This document shows, one piece after another, positions 24,601-37,944 of a DNA stretch of 64,000 bases. The position numbers were made by a program, and so were the translations under genes. The DNA is from Lateolabrax maculatus (lineage: Eukaryota > Chordata > Actinopteri > Acropomatiformes > Lateolabracidae), in NCBI GenBank assembly GCA_031216445.1, contig CM062210.1:7622501-7686500 (forward strand), written 5' to 3'. Within the stretch, counting starts at the first letter, position 1, and the number at the start of each line of letters is the position of its first letter. Below the pieces are notes generated by a model, which worked only from the letters and a program-made list of their open reading frames with translations, was not told the DNA's origin and did not search any database.

Positions 24601-26079
24601 TTTTTATTTAATGAAAATTATAACTAAGATTATAACTTTAATAGTTGGAGATTCAACAGCCACCTTCTCTCACAGAGTGACTGCCAGTCTTTTACTAATA
24701 GAAGTCCTTTTATTTATACTGTTTTTAATTGAAGACCAGTCCAAATGTAATGTATTATTCACAAGTGACACTTAACACATTTATTCACAAAATAGTAATC
24801 ACCCACATTCATTGAAATTGTATTGAATAGTCCAAGGTCATCAAGCAATTTTCTTTTTTATATTTTCCTATAAAACTGTTGCACGTGTATTTAATTTCAA
24901 TTGAAAGCACATGAAAATGGAGCACATTTTAACACACATTAAAAAACCTTTTTACTCCGCCTTTTTTGCCTGCCGAACATCAGATGATATGGCTCAATAT
25001 GACTCGGAAACCGAAAAGATCAAATGAGCAGCAGGGATCAGATCTCGATATTAGAGATCAGACTAGATAGGCTCAGACAATGCCTATTAAAATGGGTGGA
25101 GGAGTCTCTCTGAAATGAGACCTGACATCTCTTTTCCACAGTCTGTCAGGAGTATTTGGTGGCTAATTTGAAGCTTACAAAAACTGTGTGTGTGTCTGTG
25201 AGAAAAAGAGAAAGAGAATGAGCTCCAGTGGGAGGTTAATATAAGGGTTGACCAAAAAGAGATGCTGTAGGCTGTTATCTGTACAGTCGGAGACAGAACA
25301 AGCAATCCATTGGCTGGATTCTCACTTCAGCCCAGATCCATCCAGTTACCGGCTAATGAGCTTGGCAAGTACATTGTATTTACATTTAAAGTGGCTGTTG
25401 TGGGACTGTCCTTTCCCTCAGGTTGATTGGAGAGTCCTCAGCTTTGATTCACAAGTAAATACTGACCTTCAGGCTTCTTTGGTTTCACCATAAGACGGTT
25501 AATGTCAGCTTGTCAGTCAAAACCCGGGCTGCAGCCGCTGTGACGTGTACGTGTGTTTATTCCAGGCTTATCTTTAGTAGTTTGACTCATGATGTGTTGC
25601 GATCCCAGAGGGGTCCTCATTAGGACCAAAACGTTGTGTGACCTTTTAGCAGCTTCGCCTCCACCCACCACCTACGACCTCACCCAGCTGTGCCCAATTA
25701 CCTCGCTCATTACCCCCCTCCTAAATAGCACCAGGACCATGCAGGTACTGTAGCCATCTATGGAGAGGCAATATGCCTGACTAAATACAGGGGTGGCAAC
25801 ATGAAATGAAAATGAGTTGAGACGTGCCAGTTGAAGACTTTCCTCCGCTCACTAATGCAAGAAGATTTTCTTTTTTCTCCTCCTGCCTACGTCCTCTTTG
25901 TGGCACTATAATTTAGAGACTTTTAACGTATATTTGACCTTTCCAGCTCTGTCGCAGCCTTTTTTTTTTCCTCCTTTCTGCCATCCTTCCGAAAACCCTG
26001 GCTGACACCTAAAATATAAGATGTCCCCTTTGCTGCCATGTTGATGAGATGATAGGATGATCAATGTTTGCAGGAGCCT

Positions 26080-26480
26080 TAATAACCAGAAAGAGAAAAG
26101 GGGAGAGAGGAAGAGCGAGGGATATGGATGATTATCCTAAAAGTAGCGTGCTTAATTAGATGGAATGCTGCATACATTGTGGACTGAGTGGAATCATTGG
26201 GATAGATTAAAATACTAATTAAACAGGCCCTTGCCGAATTTGGAGTGTGAGGTGGGGTTCAGCTCTTCAGGGTCATTTGCATAGCCTTCATCTGGGGAAA
26301 TGGGATTTAAAGGACCTGCTCTCTTTCTCTTTCTCTCTTTAACTCTCACTTTTTTTCCTTTTCCCCATTACCAATCACATTCACATGCTAACAAACTCAA
26401 TTAAAATTATGCTCCATTTTTTCATTTCACTCTATAATTTGGCGTAATCTATTAAGGCCCCTTTGATTTTGTTTTTCAAT
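26080..26480. promoter_or_regulatory. Homeodomain and POU-motif-rich block, candidate conserved non-coding element
   Basis: Dense motifs include GCTTAATTAGATGG, ATACTAATTAAACAGG, an exact octamer ATTTGCAT near 26273, and CTCAATTAAAATTATGC. CpG is sparse and no repeat family is recognised. The style matches developmental or neuronal enhancers about 1.4-1.8 kb before an exon, but conservation cannot be tested here. Confidence 0.3.
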
Positions 26481-26854
26481 ATAAATGTCTCGTTCAAAGT
26501 GAGGAAGGGGCGTTAAGCACAGGAGGGGAAAAAAGTCGGCGAAATGTGTGATCTTGAACGATGGATATTTAACATTGCCTCACTTTGGTTTGATTTGCAT
26601 GAGAATATCTTTCGTGAACAAAGCTTTGGAAATAGCATGCCATATTTGATTAGATCAATAGATCTGAGGATCAAACTCGGGTGGGGTATTAATTACTGCA
26701 AGAACAAAGGCAGGAGCTCAAGTTATTGTGTGCTGTGAATCTACAAGCACTTCATCTGCTTTCTGGAGATCTTCAGTAGGTATGACTCAACATGTCTATG
26801 AGTATAACAGTTCATTGGTAAACTTTTTTAAATTTGATATATTTATTCATACTA

Positions 26855-27545
26855 GCAGCATGGCTCTGTGGATGCCAATATCAGATGGTTGGTCCACCAC
26901 TTTGGTCTATCTGATGAATTTTCATGACATTTTGTACAGACATTCATGTTTCTCAGAGTTGCAGCCCAATAGTTTTGATGATCTCCTGACTTTTCCTCCA
27001 GCGACACTATAAGGTTTCATGTGAAATGTCTCAACAACTATTGGTTGGATTACTAACCAATAGTGGTTAGTAATCCAACCAATTACTGGATAATTCCATT
27101 ACAAAATTTACCATCAGCCGCAGCTATACTTTGCGTTAAGTGCTAATTAGCAAATGTTTGAACGATAAACTAAGATGGTGAACAAGGTGAACATTATTCC
27201 TCCTACCTGCCCACTTTGGCTCGTATCACAAAGTAAATGAAAGAATGTAGACACAGTCACTGTGGGGAATATAATTCAAACACGATACGACCTGCTCATG
27301 TACAATACATCCATCTAGTGTTGCAGTGGTGATATCAACGGGGCGAATCCAACGCTGAACAATAAATCACACCTATACCCGTTGAGCTTTTGTGTCAACC
27401 ATAAATCCAGCTTAAACATCAGCATGTTAGCATTGTCACTGTGAGAATGTTAATATGCTGGTAGTAGAACTCAGCTCAAAGCACCACTGTGCTTAAGTAC
27501 AGCCTCACGGAGCTGCTACAATGGCTGTAGACCCTTATCTATTAT
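26855..27545 (+). repeat. Interspersed fish repeat, copy B, interrupted and rearranged
   Basis: It carries TTTTGTACAGACATTCATGT, AAACTAAGATGGTGAACAAG, AGCATGTTAGCATTGTCACT and GTACAGCCTCACGGAGCTGC, in the same order as copies A and C. Between about 27211 and 27411 an unrelated ~200-bp segment interrupts the motif that runs directly into 'taaacatcagc' in copy A. A perfect hairpin at 27040-27083 lies in its middle. The right end is only about 320 bp before the first certain ptprn2 exon. Confidence 0.6.
27040..27083. repeat. Perfect 20-bp inverted repeat with a 4-nt loop
   Basis: The arm ATTGGTTGGATTACTAACCA (27040-27059) and its exact reverse complement (27064-27083) are separated by ATAG. The left arm is part of the expected repeat sequence (CAACAACTATTGG...GGATT); the right arm is not, suggesting that it was copied from the left arm. 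Confidence 0.97.
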
Positions 27546-27648
27546 GGGCCTACAAACCCCACAACATATCATCCCTCCAAGTGACACCACAGACCTCTGT
27601 CAGCCGTCCTGCCCTGGAGATTGTTTTGCTTCTCCTCTTGATGAAGAA

Positions 27649-27652
<4 letters not shown>

Positions 27653-27692
<40 letters not shown>
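27653..27692 (+). repeat. (TG)20 microsatellite
   Basis: About 40 bp of uninterrupted TG, 168 bp before a ptprn2 exon acceptor; (TG)n near acceptors can affect splicing through CELF or TDP-43-type binding in vertebrates. Confidence 0.97.
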
Positions 27693-27694
<2 letters not shown>

Positions 27695-27860
27695 CTGGTC
27701 ATTTTCTATGACCAGTTTGACATCTGACTCACGCTGTTACATCCTTTGCATCATTCTCAGTTTCACTGACCACTTGTTTTGCCTCAGGAACTGAAAAATC
27801 TGCTACTATGTCATCCGCTGCTCATACTCAACACCTCCTCTGTTTTTGTCTCCCGTGCAG

Positions 27861-27925
27861 TCCAACAGAAGCAGCAGCTGGAGAAGGAGACAGGCCTGAA
27901 GATAGTGGAGGCTGGAGTTAGTGAT
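27861..27925 (+). CDS. ptprn2: ptprn2 exon: end of the mature lumenal domain
   Basis: This 65-nt exon starts after a pyrimidine-rich acceptor ending cccgtgcag and ends at a consensus donor gtaagt. It begins with TC, completing a codon whose first base lies in the previous exon, and then encodes QQKQQLEKETGLKIVEAGVSD, ending on a codon boundary. The LEKETGLKI...GV block matches LEETSGLKILQTGV in mammalian PTPRN2 and the similar stretch in PTPRN, just after the ferredoxin-like lumenal fold. The region is short, charged and probably a linker between the folded lumenal domain and the membrane. The preceding canonical exon, expected to encode the VGPAVTF-type core, was not found upstream in the window, so the intron before it probably exceeds 27 kb unless an unrecognised exon exists. 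The exon is small, but the frame fits the next exon and the homology is clear. Confidence 0.9.
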
Positions 27926-27941
27926 GTAAGTTATACTCACT

Positions 27942-27974
27942 AAAAATATCTGTTCTGTGAAAAATATCTGTTCT
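27942..27974 (+). repeat. Short tandem duplication just inside the intron
   Basis: AAAAATATCTGTTCT occurs twice with an 18-bp period, starting 16 bp after the end of the exon. Confidence 0.9.
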
Positions 27975-30900
27975 TAAGCTCTGTGTGTAAAAAGAAAAAA
28001 AAAAAACGAGTGCTTGTGATTGAGTGCGTCTTCTGTGTTCGGGCTCATGGGACAGGAATAACTCTGTGATTCCAACTTGTCTTGGCATTCGAATCACACC
28101 TGCAGCTCCGGTTGTGCAGCCAAACACTAATCTGTAGCAGCAATGAATACCAAACACACATCCTTTTAAGTGTGTTGCTTTGATTATCGTCCCTCGTATT
28201 CATTTCGTTTAGGTCTCTTAGAGCTGTTGTCACCATGGCAAAGAAAACACAACAAGACAAAAGCCTGATGCATTATGTGAAACTTAAAGTAAGTGTTGAT
28301 TATCACCGGAGAGCAACAATAACCAGATTATCTTGAGTGCTGTCACTTTGTCCTGATGCTCCTGTGACATATTCATTGGAAAAAATTAAGAGGAGAGCAG
28401 GAGGACACTCAGGATGATCCAGATCAAAGGAGAGTAAATGTGGATTCATTCAACACTGATAAATATTCATATGTATCAGCGGTAAGGATCTAATCAAGCA
28501 CCCATTGATGCATCATAGTCCTCCATGCTTGCCTGGTAAATGAGTTTCTCTATGGAAATTAGACAGACAGCCTTAGACCCCTGAGCTGCCCTGATCATGA
28601 GGCATGCTGGGAGCTAAATGGATGTGGCCTGTGCATCGCAGGACAGTTGCCATTGGCAACAACCGTCACCCAGTGTATAGACAAGATCATTTTCCCGTGT
28701 AAGTCCCCCCTCTGCTGTCTCCCTTTTGGTGTCACTGCCTTTCTTCGCCCATCTGCCTCCCACGTATATCTTTTTTAGCACCACATTTTCTCTCATCTTA
28801 TTCCACATTGTGTCTTTATGACGTTCTTCTCAATTATCTCTGATTCACATTTTTTTCTTTTTTCTTCACTGTGACTTTTGTCCTGTTCTTTGTCTGCCTC
28901 TCCTCGCCTCCTTTTCATTCTTTTATTCCCACTCAGACTGATTCCTGCGCTTAGCCAGCACTGGTACAGGGCTGTGTTTGTCATATTGGGCCTATTTGTA
29001 GATAATTAGCTGCAATAATAGCCTCTCTGCAGGAGCCAGGGTGAGGGAGGGATGGATGGGAAGAGGGAGGGAGGAAAGGAAAAATCTGTCTTCCACCTCA
29101 TGGGGAGAAAATCTGCGCCAGACTGTGTTTGTAGAAATGCATGTTAAGGAAGCACGGCATTTACTGTACTACAAATAACGAGTTGGTAAAGTATAAACCC
29201 TGAAAACTCACTCAGAGGGCATTTTATTAGCAACAGCTCTAATGTGGTTCTGTTGGTATCACCAGTTTGTATCCAAGAAGTGGAGAGTTGGTAAGTTAGA
29301 GAAAATAGTAGCTTTTGACGGGAGAGCATGTGAAGTGGGCTCTTCAAATACATTAGTTTAAAAGGTGTTAAACCAAAAGCCTGCTTTCAGTAAATTTGCT
29401 GTAAATTGACCACAGTTATGAGTGAATGCATGCCAGAGGTTGCAGAATTGGTCTCATTTAGCCTGCTTCTTAGTAGCAAAAATAGAAATATGCTGGCTAA
29501 AATTGCTCCACAAGTGGTATAGAACGGGAAATAAAGTAAAGCACAGTACTATGCTTTCCACAGACTATTCTTTCCACAACCTTGTGTAAAACCATCACTG
29601 TGGTTGGTATCATTAAGTCTTATCGCTGACAACTCTCCCCTGCTCTGTTTTTATTTAAGAGGTGACAAATGACAAAACAGCTTAGGAAGATGTCCAGATA
29701 GAGCAAACGTCAATAGCGGTAGATGCGGACGAGGATAAGCAAATGTCAAAGTGGGGGGAAGGAGACATCAATCAATAGGCCGAGCAATATCTACTCCATT
29801 ATAGATTGCAGGGAAGTCGGCTTCCTAGAGCAAAAAAAGCAACAGAAAAATGACTGCTTTTTTTTTCTAAATAAGTATGTGTGGGGCATAAGGAATATAT
29901 CTTCTGTATCGTTCTTATTAACAGCTGTTTCCCAAGTGAGAGCTGCACTCTTGTGTAAACCCAAAAGGCAAATGGGTGAAAAACTGTGAAGAGGAAAAGG
30001 AAGTGAAGTGGAAACAAATTCATGGTTCATGTGGCCTCTTTGCAGCTTTAGCAGCAAACTGGCTCTGCTGTCTGCATTCATACTGCATTGAAACCATACA
30101 TATAAATGCATATATCCATGCTTTTTCCAGACACTTTGTACTCATAAGCGTGGAAATAAGCGCTGGCAGATCCTGACTAGCTGGTGGTCCTCAACTAGCA
30201 TAAAGCTCTGCGACTGTGCACCCCCTCCCCACTTCCTCGTATCTTCTTCCGTGCAGGAGGGCGGTCGGTGAGTCACCCCCCCCCCAAGCTGGAGACAGCG
30301 ACCAGGCAAAAGGGTTGCTTCCGCTGGCAGCCATAGACACAGCATGGCTGGTACCAGTGGGGTGCGTGGTGAGGAGAAACGAGGGAATAAAAGGGAGGCT
30401 CTAAGAGATATTTGTTTAAAGGGAGGGGCATGATGGTCAGATGTTTTCTAGAGGCGATTTCTATGGTTAGTCACAAAAAGACACACGGAATATTCTACAA
30501 TGCTCATACTGTATGTGAGGCCAAAGGATAGAAACATAAAAAAATAAAAAAAGCTTTAGTAGCTTCTAATTTACTGAGAAAATGAGTTATTGACCTTTAA
30601 ATCTTACTTAATGCTCATGAGGTGATAGTTAATCTCTAAAAATATTTTCTGAGGTTAAATATGTCTTTGCTAATATTGCCCTAATCAAGGTCCTAATGAT
30701 CAAGACCTTGGTCCGCTAATAAAGATTCACACTGACATGAGTGTGCAGAAGCTTTCCTCTGGATTATGAAATTAAATATTAAAAAAATAGAAAGTATATA
30801 ACCGTTCTAACAGCTTAGACGACAAAACTCAGCTCAGACAGAAGCTGAGAAAATATTGCCTTATGTAGCACCGGCTCCAAACCAACATTTTCTTTACTAG

Positions 30901-31844
30901 AGTAAAATATTCCCCAATAGACCTGTTTAATTATAAATTGCTTTGAACAGGTACAATGAACACCTAATGACTTATACATCATTTTAAACTGCACATCTGT
31001 AAAGAACCAACTAGCGTTTTAACCGATTTCTGTTTTCTTCATGCCGGTATTTCCAAATACACTGTAATATGGAAGCATCTCCACATTCGACGGTCCCTGT
31101 GTGATTAAGTTGGTGGTTAAATTGAGATTCATTGACATTTTGACAGCGGTCTCATGTTCGAGATAACTCCGGCAAACTGCTTATGTGAAGAGGCACTTAT
31201 TAAGCAAAGAATTCCCTGAGCTGCATGTCAACTGATTATTCAACCACTAAATGTAAATTATATATGGCAGGCAGGGAGTCTCTGCACTGTGCATGTGTGT
31301 ATTGTTTGTGTGTACTGTATGCACGCACAAATGCACAGTTATTGTGTACAGTATTGATTGTTTTGCATGCTCATGACATGTGTCTGACTGTTTGTGTTTA
31401 CCGGTTTTCCATTTGAGTTCTACTCTACCTACATAATGAAAGTGGAGGCAGGTGAAATGAACATTAGTTTATAATTCCTATCATGTGTCAATCTAGAGGA
31501 GTTGCTGGAGAATGCCCCCGTCTTATGATGGTCTAAAGCTCACATTATATTTCTAATCAAAGAACTAAGTGCAGAGGCACAGAGGAGAAACTCATCTCAG
31601 AGAAAGGTCACATGTAATGATGACCCCTCCCAATGGACTTGAAGGCTTTCTTTCCAATATCCTGTGCCATAATTAATGCAAGGGCACATCTATTTGAAAA
31701 TGCTCTGACAAGCTTCCTCAAAAAAATACTCTGGTGCATCATGTTTTGAGTATTATCGTATATATTTTCTCAGTTTGAACAACCTAATGTGGAATTTCAA
31801 GTTCAAAATAGGTTTAACACTGAATTTTTATGTGGCAGTTGGCC

Positions 31845-32215
31845 CACTTTGGTCCAGACTGAAATATCTCAACATTTTCGTATTATTATTTATTATTATT
31901 ATTTGATCAGTGGTGGTCAGATGGCGTATCTAACAACTTTGGTGATCTCTTAACTTTTCTTTTTGCCACCATGAAGTCAGAATTTTAATTTCTCCAATTC
32001 TTTACAGCCAAATACCTGCAAACTAACAATTAATCACATACCCATCGTACTCAGCTGTACTTTGTTCTAATTAGAAAGCTGAGATGTTTAACAGTATACC
32101 TGCAAAACATAGGCATGATAGCATTATAACTTAAGCATTTAGCCAAGCAAGCAAACAAATACAGCATCACAGAGCCACTAACATGGCTGTATAAATCTTG
32201 TTTGAATCTTGGTGT
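31845..32215 (+). repeat. Interspersed fish repeat, copy C
   Basis: Contains TTGGTCCAGACTGAAATATC, GGTGATCTCTTAACTTTTC, ACTCAGCTGTACTTTG and ACAGCATCACAGAGCCACTA, in the order seen in copies A and B. It is diverged, with small deletions. No coding potential. Confidence 0.55.
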
Positions 32216-33814
32216 TAGTGTTTGTACCTGCTTCTGTTACAAATTGACATTTGATATAACGTGCCTTGGATTGACTGTGCCTTCACCTTCATGTGTGATT
32301 TTAATGTTAAAATACAATACAATGGAAAATACAAAACTACATTTGTAGTACAATCCCCCTTAATGTACTCAATAGGATACAATAACTTCTGGTTCAGGGA
32401 TGATCACTTTAAATTTGCATTTTGTTTTGCCGGAATACATTTTCCACATGAATATTTAGCTTTTTACATTTTTTATATTATGCGCATGGTTATCAGGCAA
32501 TATCAGTGCATTTTGCTTTCCTTTAATCTAACAAAGCCTGAATATTGTAGCATATACCACTTAACAACAAATACCATGTGCAACCCTCAGTGAATGCAAT
32601 TCCTCCGAGCGAATGGGACAAATAATTTCAGAGGGGACTTCAAAGGAAAACCACGTTGACCATTTCCTACCAGGGAGAAGAGACAGACACACAGGCTGAA
32701 ATAAACAAATAACTGTGATAAGAGTTGTACAAATTGATCTTGTGACGGTATGGGTATATGCTTTACTTCAAAACAAATTTCCCCATGTTGGTTTTTCAAG
32801 CTCGTTTTTTTTTTTTTTTTAAAGAATAACAAGATGAGAAAAATATATTTTTATGTTAATTTCAAGATGTCCCCCATTTAATTGTGAATGTAGCTCCTCA
32901 GAGGAAATCAGAGTGGCTTGGTTGTACTGCAGGGTATATTTTCTACCCGTGCTTGTGTTAGATACTGCGTGCATGTGTACTGTATGTGTGTATTTGTATC
33001 AATCAATCAATTTGACATTGGCCCTCAATTGCCTTCTTCATTGCCAATCCCCTTCAGACACTATAATAAACCCAAACAATGAAAAAATTGTCACCTATAA
33101 AAATTTCACCAGTGCAGGAAGGCCAATCTGGCTGTTTTAAAAGTGGCTAAAATGCCATTACTGTGGCAGATCTGGATGTGAAATGTCATATTGGAGCAGC
33201 CCCACTGTGCCTGCAGCCCTGAGTAACACTGCCTCTGTGGAGACTCCAGCTGCCTCCCACTGATGAAAGACCGTCCAGCAGCTCCGTTTCTCAGCAACCT
33301 TTTACCATCACCTGACCTTTGGACTGCAGAAATGCCTTTGATATCATGCCATGCAGTTTGGTATTTGCCTCTCTCTATATCATGACGTGTGCTTTCCCCC
33401 GGGTAAGGGTGGACTTGTCTGTTTTTAATGAGTGTCAGAATGTAAAGTGTTTACTCTCCTAGCTTTTGCTTCTTTTATGTTCCGCTGCCTTTGTTAAAGA
33501 GAGGTACGGTTACTGTGTATAGTTGACGGTGGTATTTTTACTCAGGTGGTTGAAGGGCAATTCCTCCGCCTTTTGTAAGGAATTAAATAAGATACTTTTT
33601 TTTCTGGTGTATTTATCTCTTCCTGGAAAAAAGAAAAACGCTCAAGGCCAAGGTGGCCTTGGAGGTGTTATGGAGATTTTGATCAAATTAAAGCAAAATC
33701 CACTGATGAAAACTCTTACGCTGTTATAAATCATCATCTGCGATGTTCAGTGCTTTCAAACAATCATTCTTCTCCAGTCAGTGCATTTGTCACAATAACT
33801 AGTAGTAGTGCATT

Positions 33815-33895
33815 AGGTCAGTGGTTAGTGCTGTTGCTTCAAAACTGGAAGGTCTTGGGTTACAGGCCTGGCTTCTTTCTGTATGGAGTGGGGCT
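33815..33895 (+). mobile_element. tRNA-derived SINE fragment
   Basis: GTCAGTGGTTAGTGCTGTTG, then GAAGGTCTTGGGTTACAGGC and TTTCTGTATGGAG closely follow a common fish SINE consensus (GCAGTGGTTAGCACTGTTGC...GGTCCTGGGTTCGAATCC...TTTCTGTGTGGAG). Box B is mutated. Confidence 0.6.
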
Positions 33896-34220
33896 GCCAC
33901 TAACGATTATTTCCAATTCTGATGGCAATCATTTTTTGCTTAATCATTTTCTGAAATACAGATAGTGAATTATGCCTGTTATAATCTCCCATTAGCTTGT
34001 TTTATTTAACCAACAGTCCAGAACCTCGTACTTTGATTTCATATATGATCTTGAAAAAGGCGACATCTACAATTAATTTACCTGTGAAACAAGTTGCTCA
34101 ATAACCAAAACTAAGGACTTTATTGTACAAATGCAGGTCTCAAAATGATAAGCACCTTAAAGGCTTCAGATATGTGAAGTCAGAAGTTTATATGTGCTAC
34201 TGTTGTTTAGTATTGCAGCT
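33893..34220 (-). repeat. AT-rich inverted-repeat family fragment
   Basis: Starts GGCTGCCACTAACGATTATT, the terminal motif of the family, and continues with AACCAACAGTCCAGAAC. It abuts the SINE fragment on its left. The right end is unclear. Confidence 0.45.
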
Positions 34221-35514
34221 CTAGTATGGAGCTCTACTCTACATTAAGACATCAAAATGATTCCAATAACTTTACAATAACTTTACAAAGCAGTAAGTCA
34301 GAGTAGTAAATTAATAGACTTTTAGTAACTCTATATTTAGTTGATGTAGGTCGAGATGAGTAATATTTTTAGTAAAAGCATAGAAGCAGCAAGAGATGAG
34401 AGACTTTTTGCAACTGGAGTTGTGATCTCTTCCCAAAATGCAACATGTCCTGTTCTGCAGCTTGTTAACATTTTGGACAGATGAGGCTACTGTCAGTGGA
34501 GGATTTTTAAATTCTGCCTCTTCTACAGTGAATTTCTCCCGTAATGTTTGTTAAACATCAGTATAAAATGGTGAGTCTAGAGAGAGAGATACCTCAGAGC
34601 TTTGACTCTGAGGTGCTGACTACTGAAGTTTTCTACTGTTGGACGTTAACCAACTGAAATTGAATAAGAAAATTACACAGTTAAAGTAAGAGTAACAGTT
34701 ACAGTAATTAGTCCGGACAGTCAAAATAGAATGCAAACCCTGTGGTTTAAGCCTGTATGATATATATACACGTACACAGTATGTCATCGGAATGACATAA
34801 GAGTGTTAAATAACATTTTATTTAGATTAATAGGGGTCTGGAAGTGTTGTAGACGTAGATTAAGCTCAGTCATTTTGATAATTCTCACCTAAACTCTAGG
34901 TTTTCAGGCACAGTGCACCACAAATGAAATTAAATTAAACTGTTACATACTTCCACGCCTCTCAAAGCAGACTTAATAGCTCCAGTGACATCCTTGTGGG
35001 TGCACGGTGACCTGCTTGGCATATTTTAAGAGGAAATTCAATGACACTCTTGACTACGGCCAGAGACTGATCGAACACCCTGCTGCTTCCCCTCCGTCTC
35101 CGCCACAGTAACTTCCCTAGGTGGTGATCATTGAACTCAACTGCCCCAGGAGTTGGACATCTTGTGATTTCTATTCTGCTATTAAATTCTTGTAGTACCT
35201 GGTAGACTGCTAATGGAGCTGAATCCATCTTTAGAAATAGTATTACATGGGAAATAAAGCTTGTAAAATGGGTGAAAATATATCAGTGAGGTCCCTCTAA
35301 TTAGGGCTTGGACTCCTTGTCTTAATTATTCTTTTCCAAAAAATGTTGTGATCCAAACACACAATATTGCTATAATGGATGATTTGGTTAGTTGCGGATT
35401 AATCTCTTATGTGGCTATTTTCAGTGTTTGTTCTTAGTATTGCAGATTTGTCTAGACAAGCATGACACATGCAAGAATGTAATAAAAAAAAGGAAGCCCA
35501 CGCAAATTTGTCAA

Positions 35515-35600
35515 AAACTTCAGGTCCTCAAATGGCCACTTGAGGCTGGCTCCAAAAGCAAGTCAATTCCCATAGATCCCCATGTTAAAATGTGCAACTT
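35515..35600 (+). repeat. Recurrent fish interspersed sequence fragment
   Basis: AAATGGCCACTTGAGGCTGG, followed by CTCCAAAAGCAAGTCAAT and CCCATAGATCCCCATGTTAA, is a sequence I recognise as repeated in spiny-rayed fish genomes. Family not named. Confidence 0.45.
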
Positions 35601-37944
35601 TTAATTATCCAATGTTAGTTTAAGTGTTGTTCTTGGGTTTTGACTTAAAGAAGTGTCTGACTCATACAATACACCTGCTTTACCCACTATTGATAAGTAC
35701 TAGTAATCTGCCTCGCTATTTCATTGCTCTGATTGGTTGTCTCCGCCCATCGATAATGTCGACATCGACCTGTACTTTTATTGTAAACGGTGCCATACTT
35801 GTTTGAACAAAAGCTCTGGCTGTTCATGGTAGTTTGTCAACTGGTGTCTGGCAGCGGCAGCAGTTGGGTTGAGGGCTGGGTGCCTGGGGGAGGCTGAGGG
35901 TGGAGGGGACCTGCGGTGTCCACAGCTGGATAGTATGGCAGAGGTTTTAAATGTCAGCGTTGAAGGGGGATGTGGCTGCCATTTGGCCTGACAAGCTGCA
36001 TGCCAAGGGACTGGCAGCGGGATGCAGGGGCAGGGTGCTCCCGGTCCCGGCCACAGAGCTCTCACCTTCTGCCATTTATCATGCGGCTACTTGCCTAGCG
36101 CATCTGGCACCTAAGCATTGACAGCAGCAGGAAAAGCCGTTGCTGCAGGCTAACCAGTGGCCCATTGTCATCTTTTTAACATCACAACAAAATTAGGGCA
36201 GTAATATTTGTCTGAATAAATTCAGTCCAGAGTGTCTTATAGTATTAAATGCAGGTAATGTTTTGAGTAAGTTGTGAGTTATTCAGAGTTGAGTTGAGAA
36301 TTTGAGATTTTACAGTGTATTTCCAAAAATTATAAGCGATCCTAACAGTAATCCTCTCTCTGTTGATAGGTGTGATATTCAATAAAAAAATGATACATTT
36401 AACGATATACTGCAGTCATATGTTCATCTTGATGTATAAATTAGTCATAGCTGTCTTTTTAGCAAACACAACATTTTGAGTTTGTGGTTGATGTGAAGCA
36501 GTACATTAATTATTGCACAGTGAGCGCACAATACGGAAACCACTTTGCTCTGAGTAAATTAAATGTAATCAACTGTCATATCATCTTTAATTGACTTTAA
36601 TTGACTATAATTGTGAATCCTGCTGTAACTGCTAGTTACTTTCTGCATGGCAAGGTCAACTAAATTGCTTGATGAGCTGTTATGGTCTTTTATATGATGA
36701 CCTTGACTTGGGAGAGTGTATGAATGTCTTCCATCTGTGGTGCTACAGCATGAAATGAAACTAGCTTGAAAATGCTTTGGTGTAATGGCCTGGCAATGTG
36801 TTGTGTTTTACTTTTACTGGATATAAATAAGTAAATATGAATGTATTAGATAAATTAATAGATACTTATACTTACTTTTACTTATTTCACTACTGTGAAA
36901 ACCATGTATCTGTTTTAAATGATTTATTTATCTTAAGCAGTAGGATAATTTTCTCCTTAATCTAATGTATTTCAGTATATTGAATTTAAATCAAAACTAT
37001 GGCAGAAACTATGGGAGAAATCCTTTACCTGGATCTGCACCTGCTCTTTAATTTAGTCTAATAACCGTTAATTTGACAGCATTCAATAAGTGACACAAAT
37101 TAGGTCCTTTAGCTATAAACTGAAGACATTTCTTTAATGTGTTTGCTGTAATATATGTTGTCTTTCATCCTAATATATGACGCAATCATTGCAAACATGG
37201 TGTACATGTGAAGGTAAAAAGCAGTGGCAAAGATCAGACGCTGATCGGGTGCTGTGAACTACAGAGGCGTCCCGCTGTGATGGGATTTTTGCTTTACCTA
37301 TCACAGTCATGTCTATGGGTATATGGTTGCCAGCGTGCCCTTTTACATTCACAAACATGCTCATAACGTCAAGTGTTGGTGGCAAACGCACAGATGTAGC
37401 TAACCTGACGTGAAGCAGGTGCACATTGATTTCTCTTGTCATTATTTACAAAGTTTCAACCAAACCTTACGTTTTTATGTAAGTTTTACCTAGAAAAAAA
37501 GGACAAATGAGTCAAGAAACTGAACGTCTCTCAGTAATGTGTATCATTTTGAGGAAAGGAATACATAAAAAATTTAATTTTTCATAGCTTCATCAACATC
37601 AAGAACTAATAGAAGGAGTTACATGTCATTGTCGGAAACAACAAAAGGCAAAAAGATCTTAGCTATCCAGGTCCATGAACACATGCAATCACATGTCAGT
37701 CACCCTTCATTACATTATTCACTTTGAAGAAGGAGGGAAAAAAGACATCACAGCTTCACAAAAAAGCCATACAGTGTAATTATGTTTGTGGGTGAAAAAA
37801 GGCTAGATTGATTATATGCATTTACAATAATGAGCCGTCAATGTATTATTACGTTACAGAGCCATCAAAATCTTGACATAAATCATAATTAATTCTGCCT
37901 TCAGAATTTCTGATCAGCCATACTTTGTATTGTTGTCAGAGGTT

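Noticed and set aside
34606..34630. Hairpin ACCTCAGAG/CTCTGAGGT as an RNA element or terminator
   Set aside because: A 9-bp stem with a 6-nt loop is expected by chance in 64 kb, and nothing nearby gives it a role.
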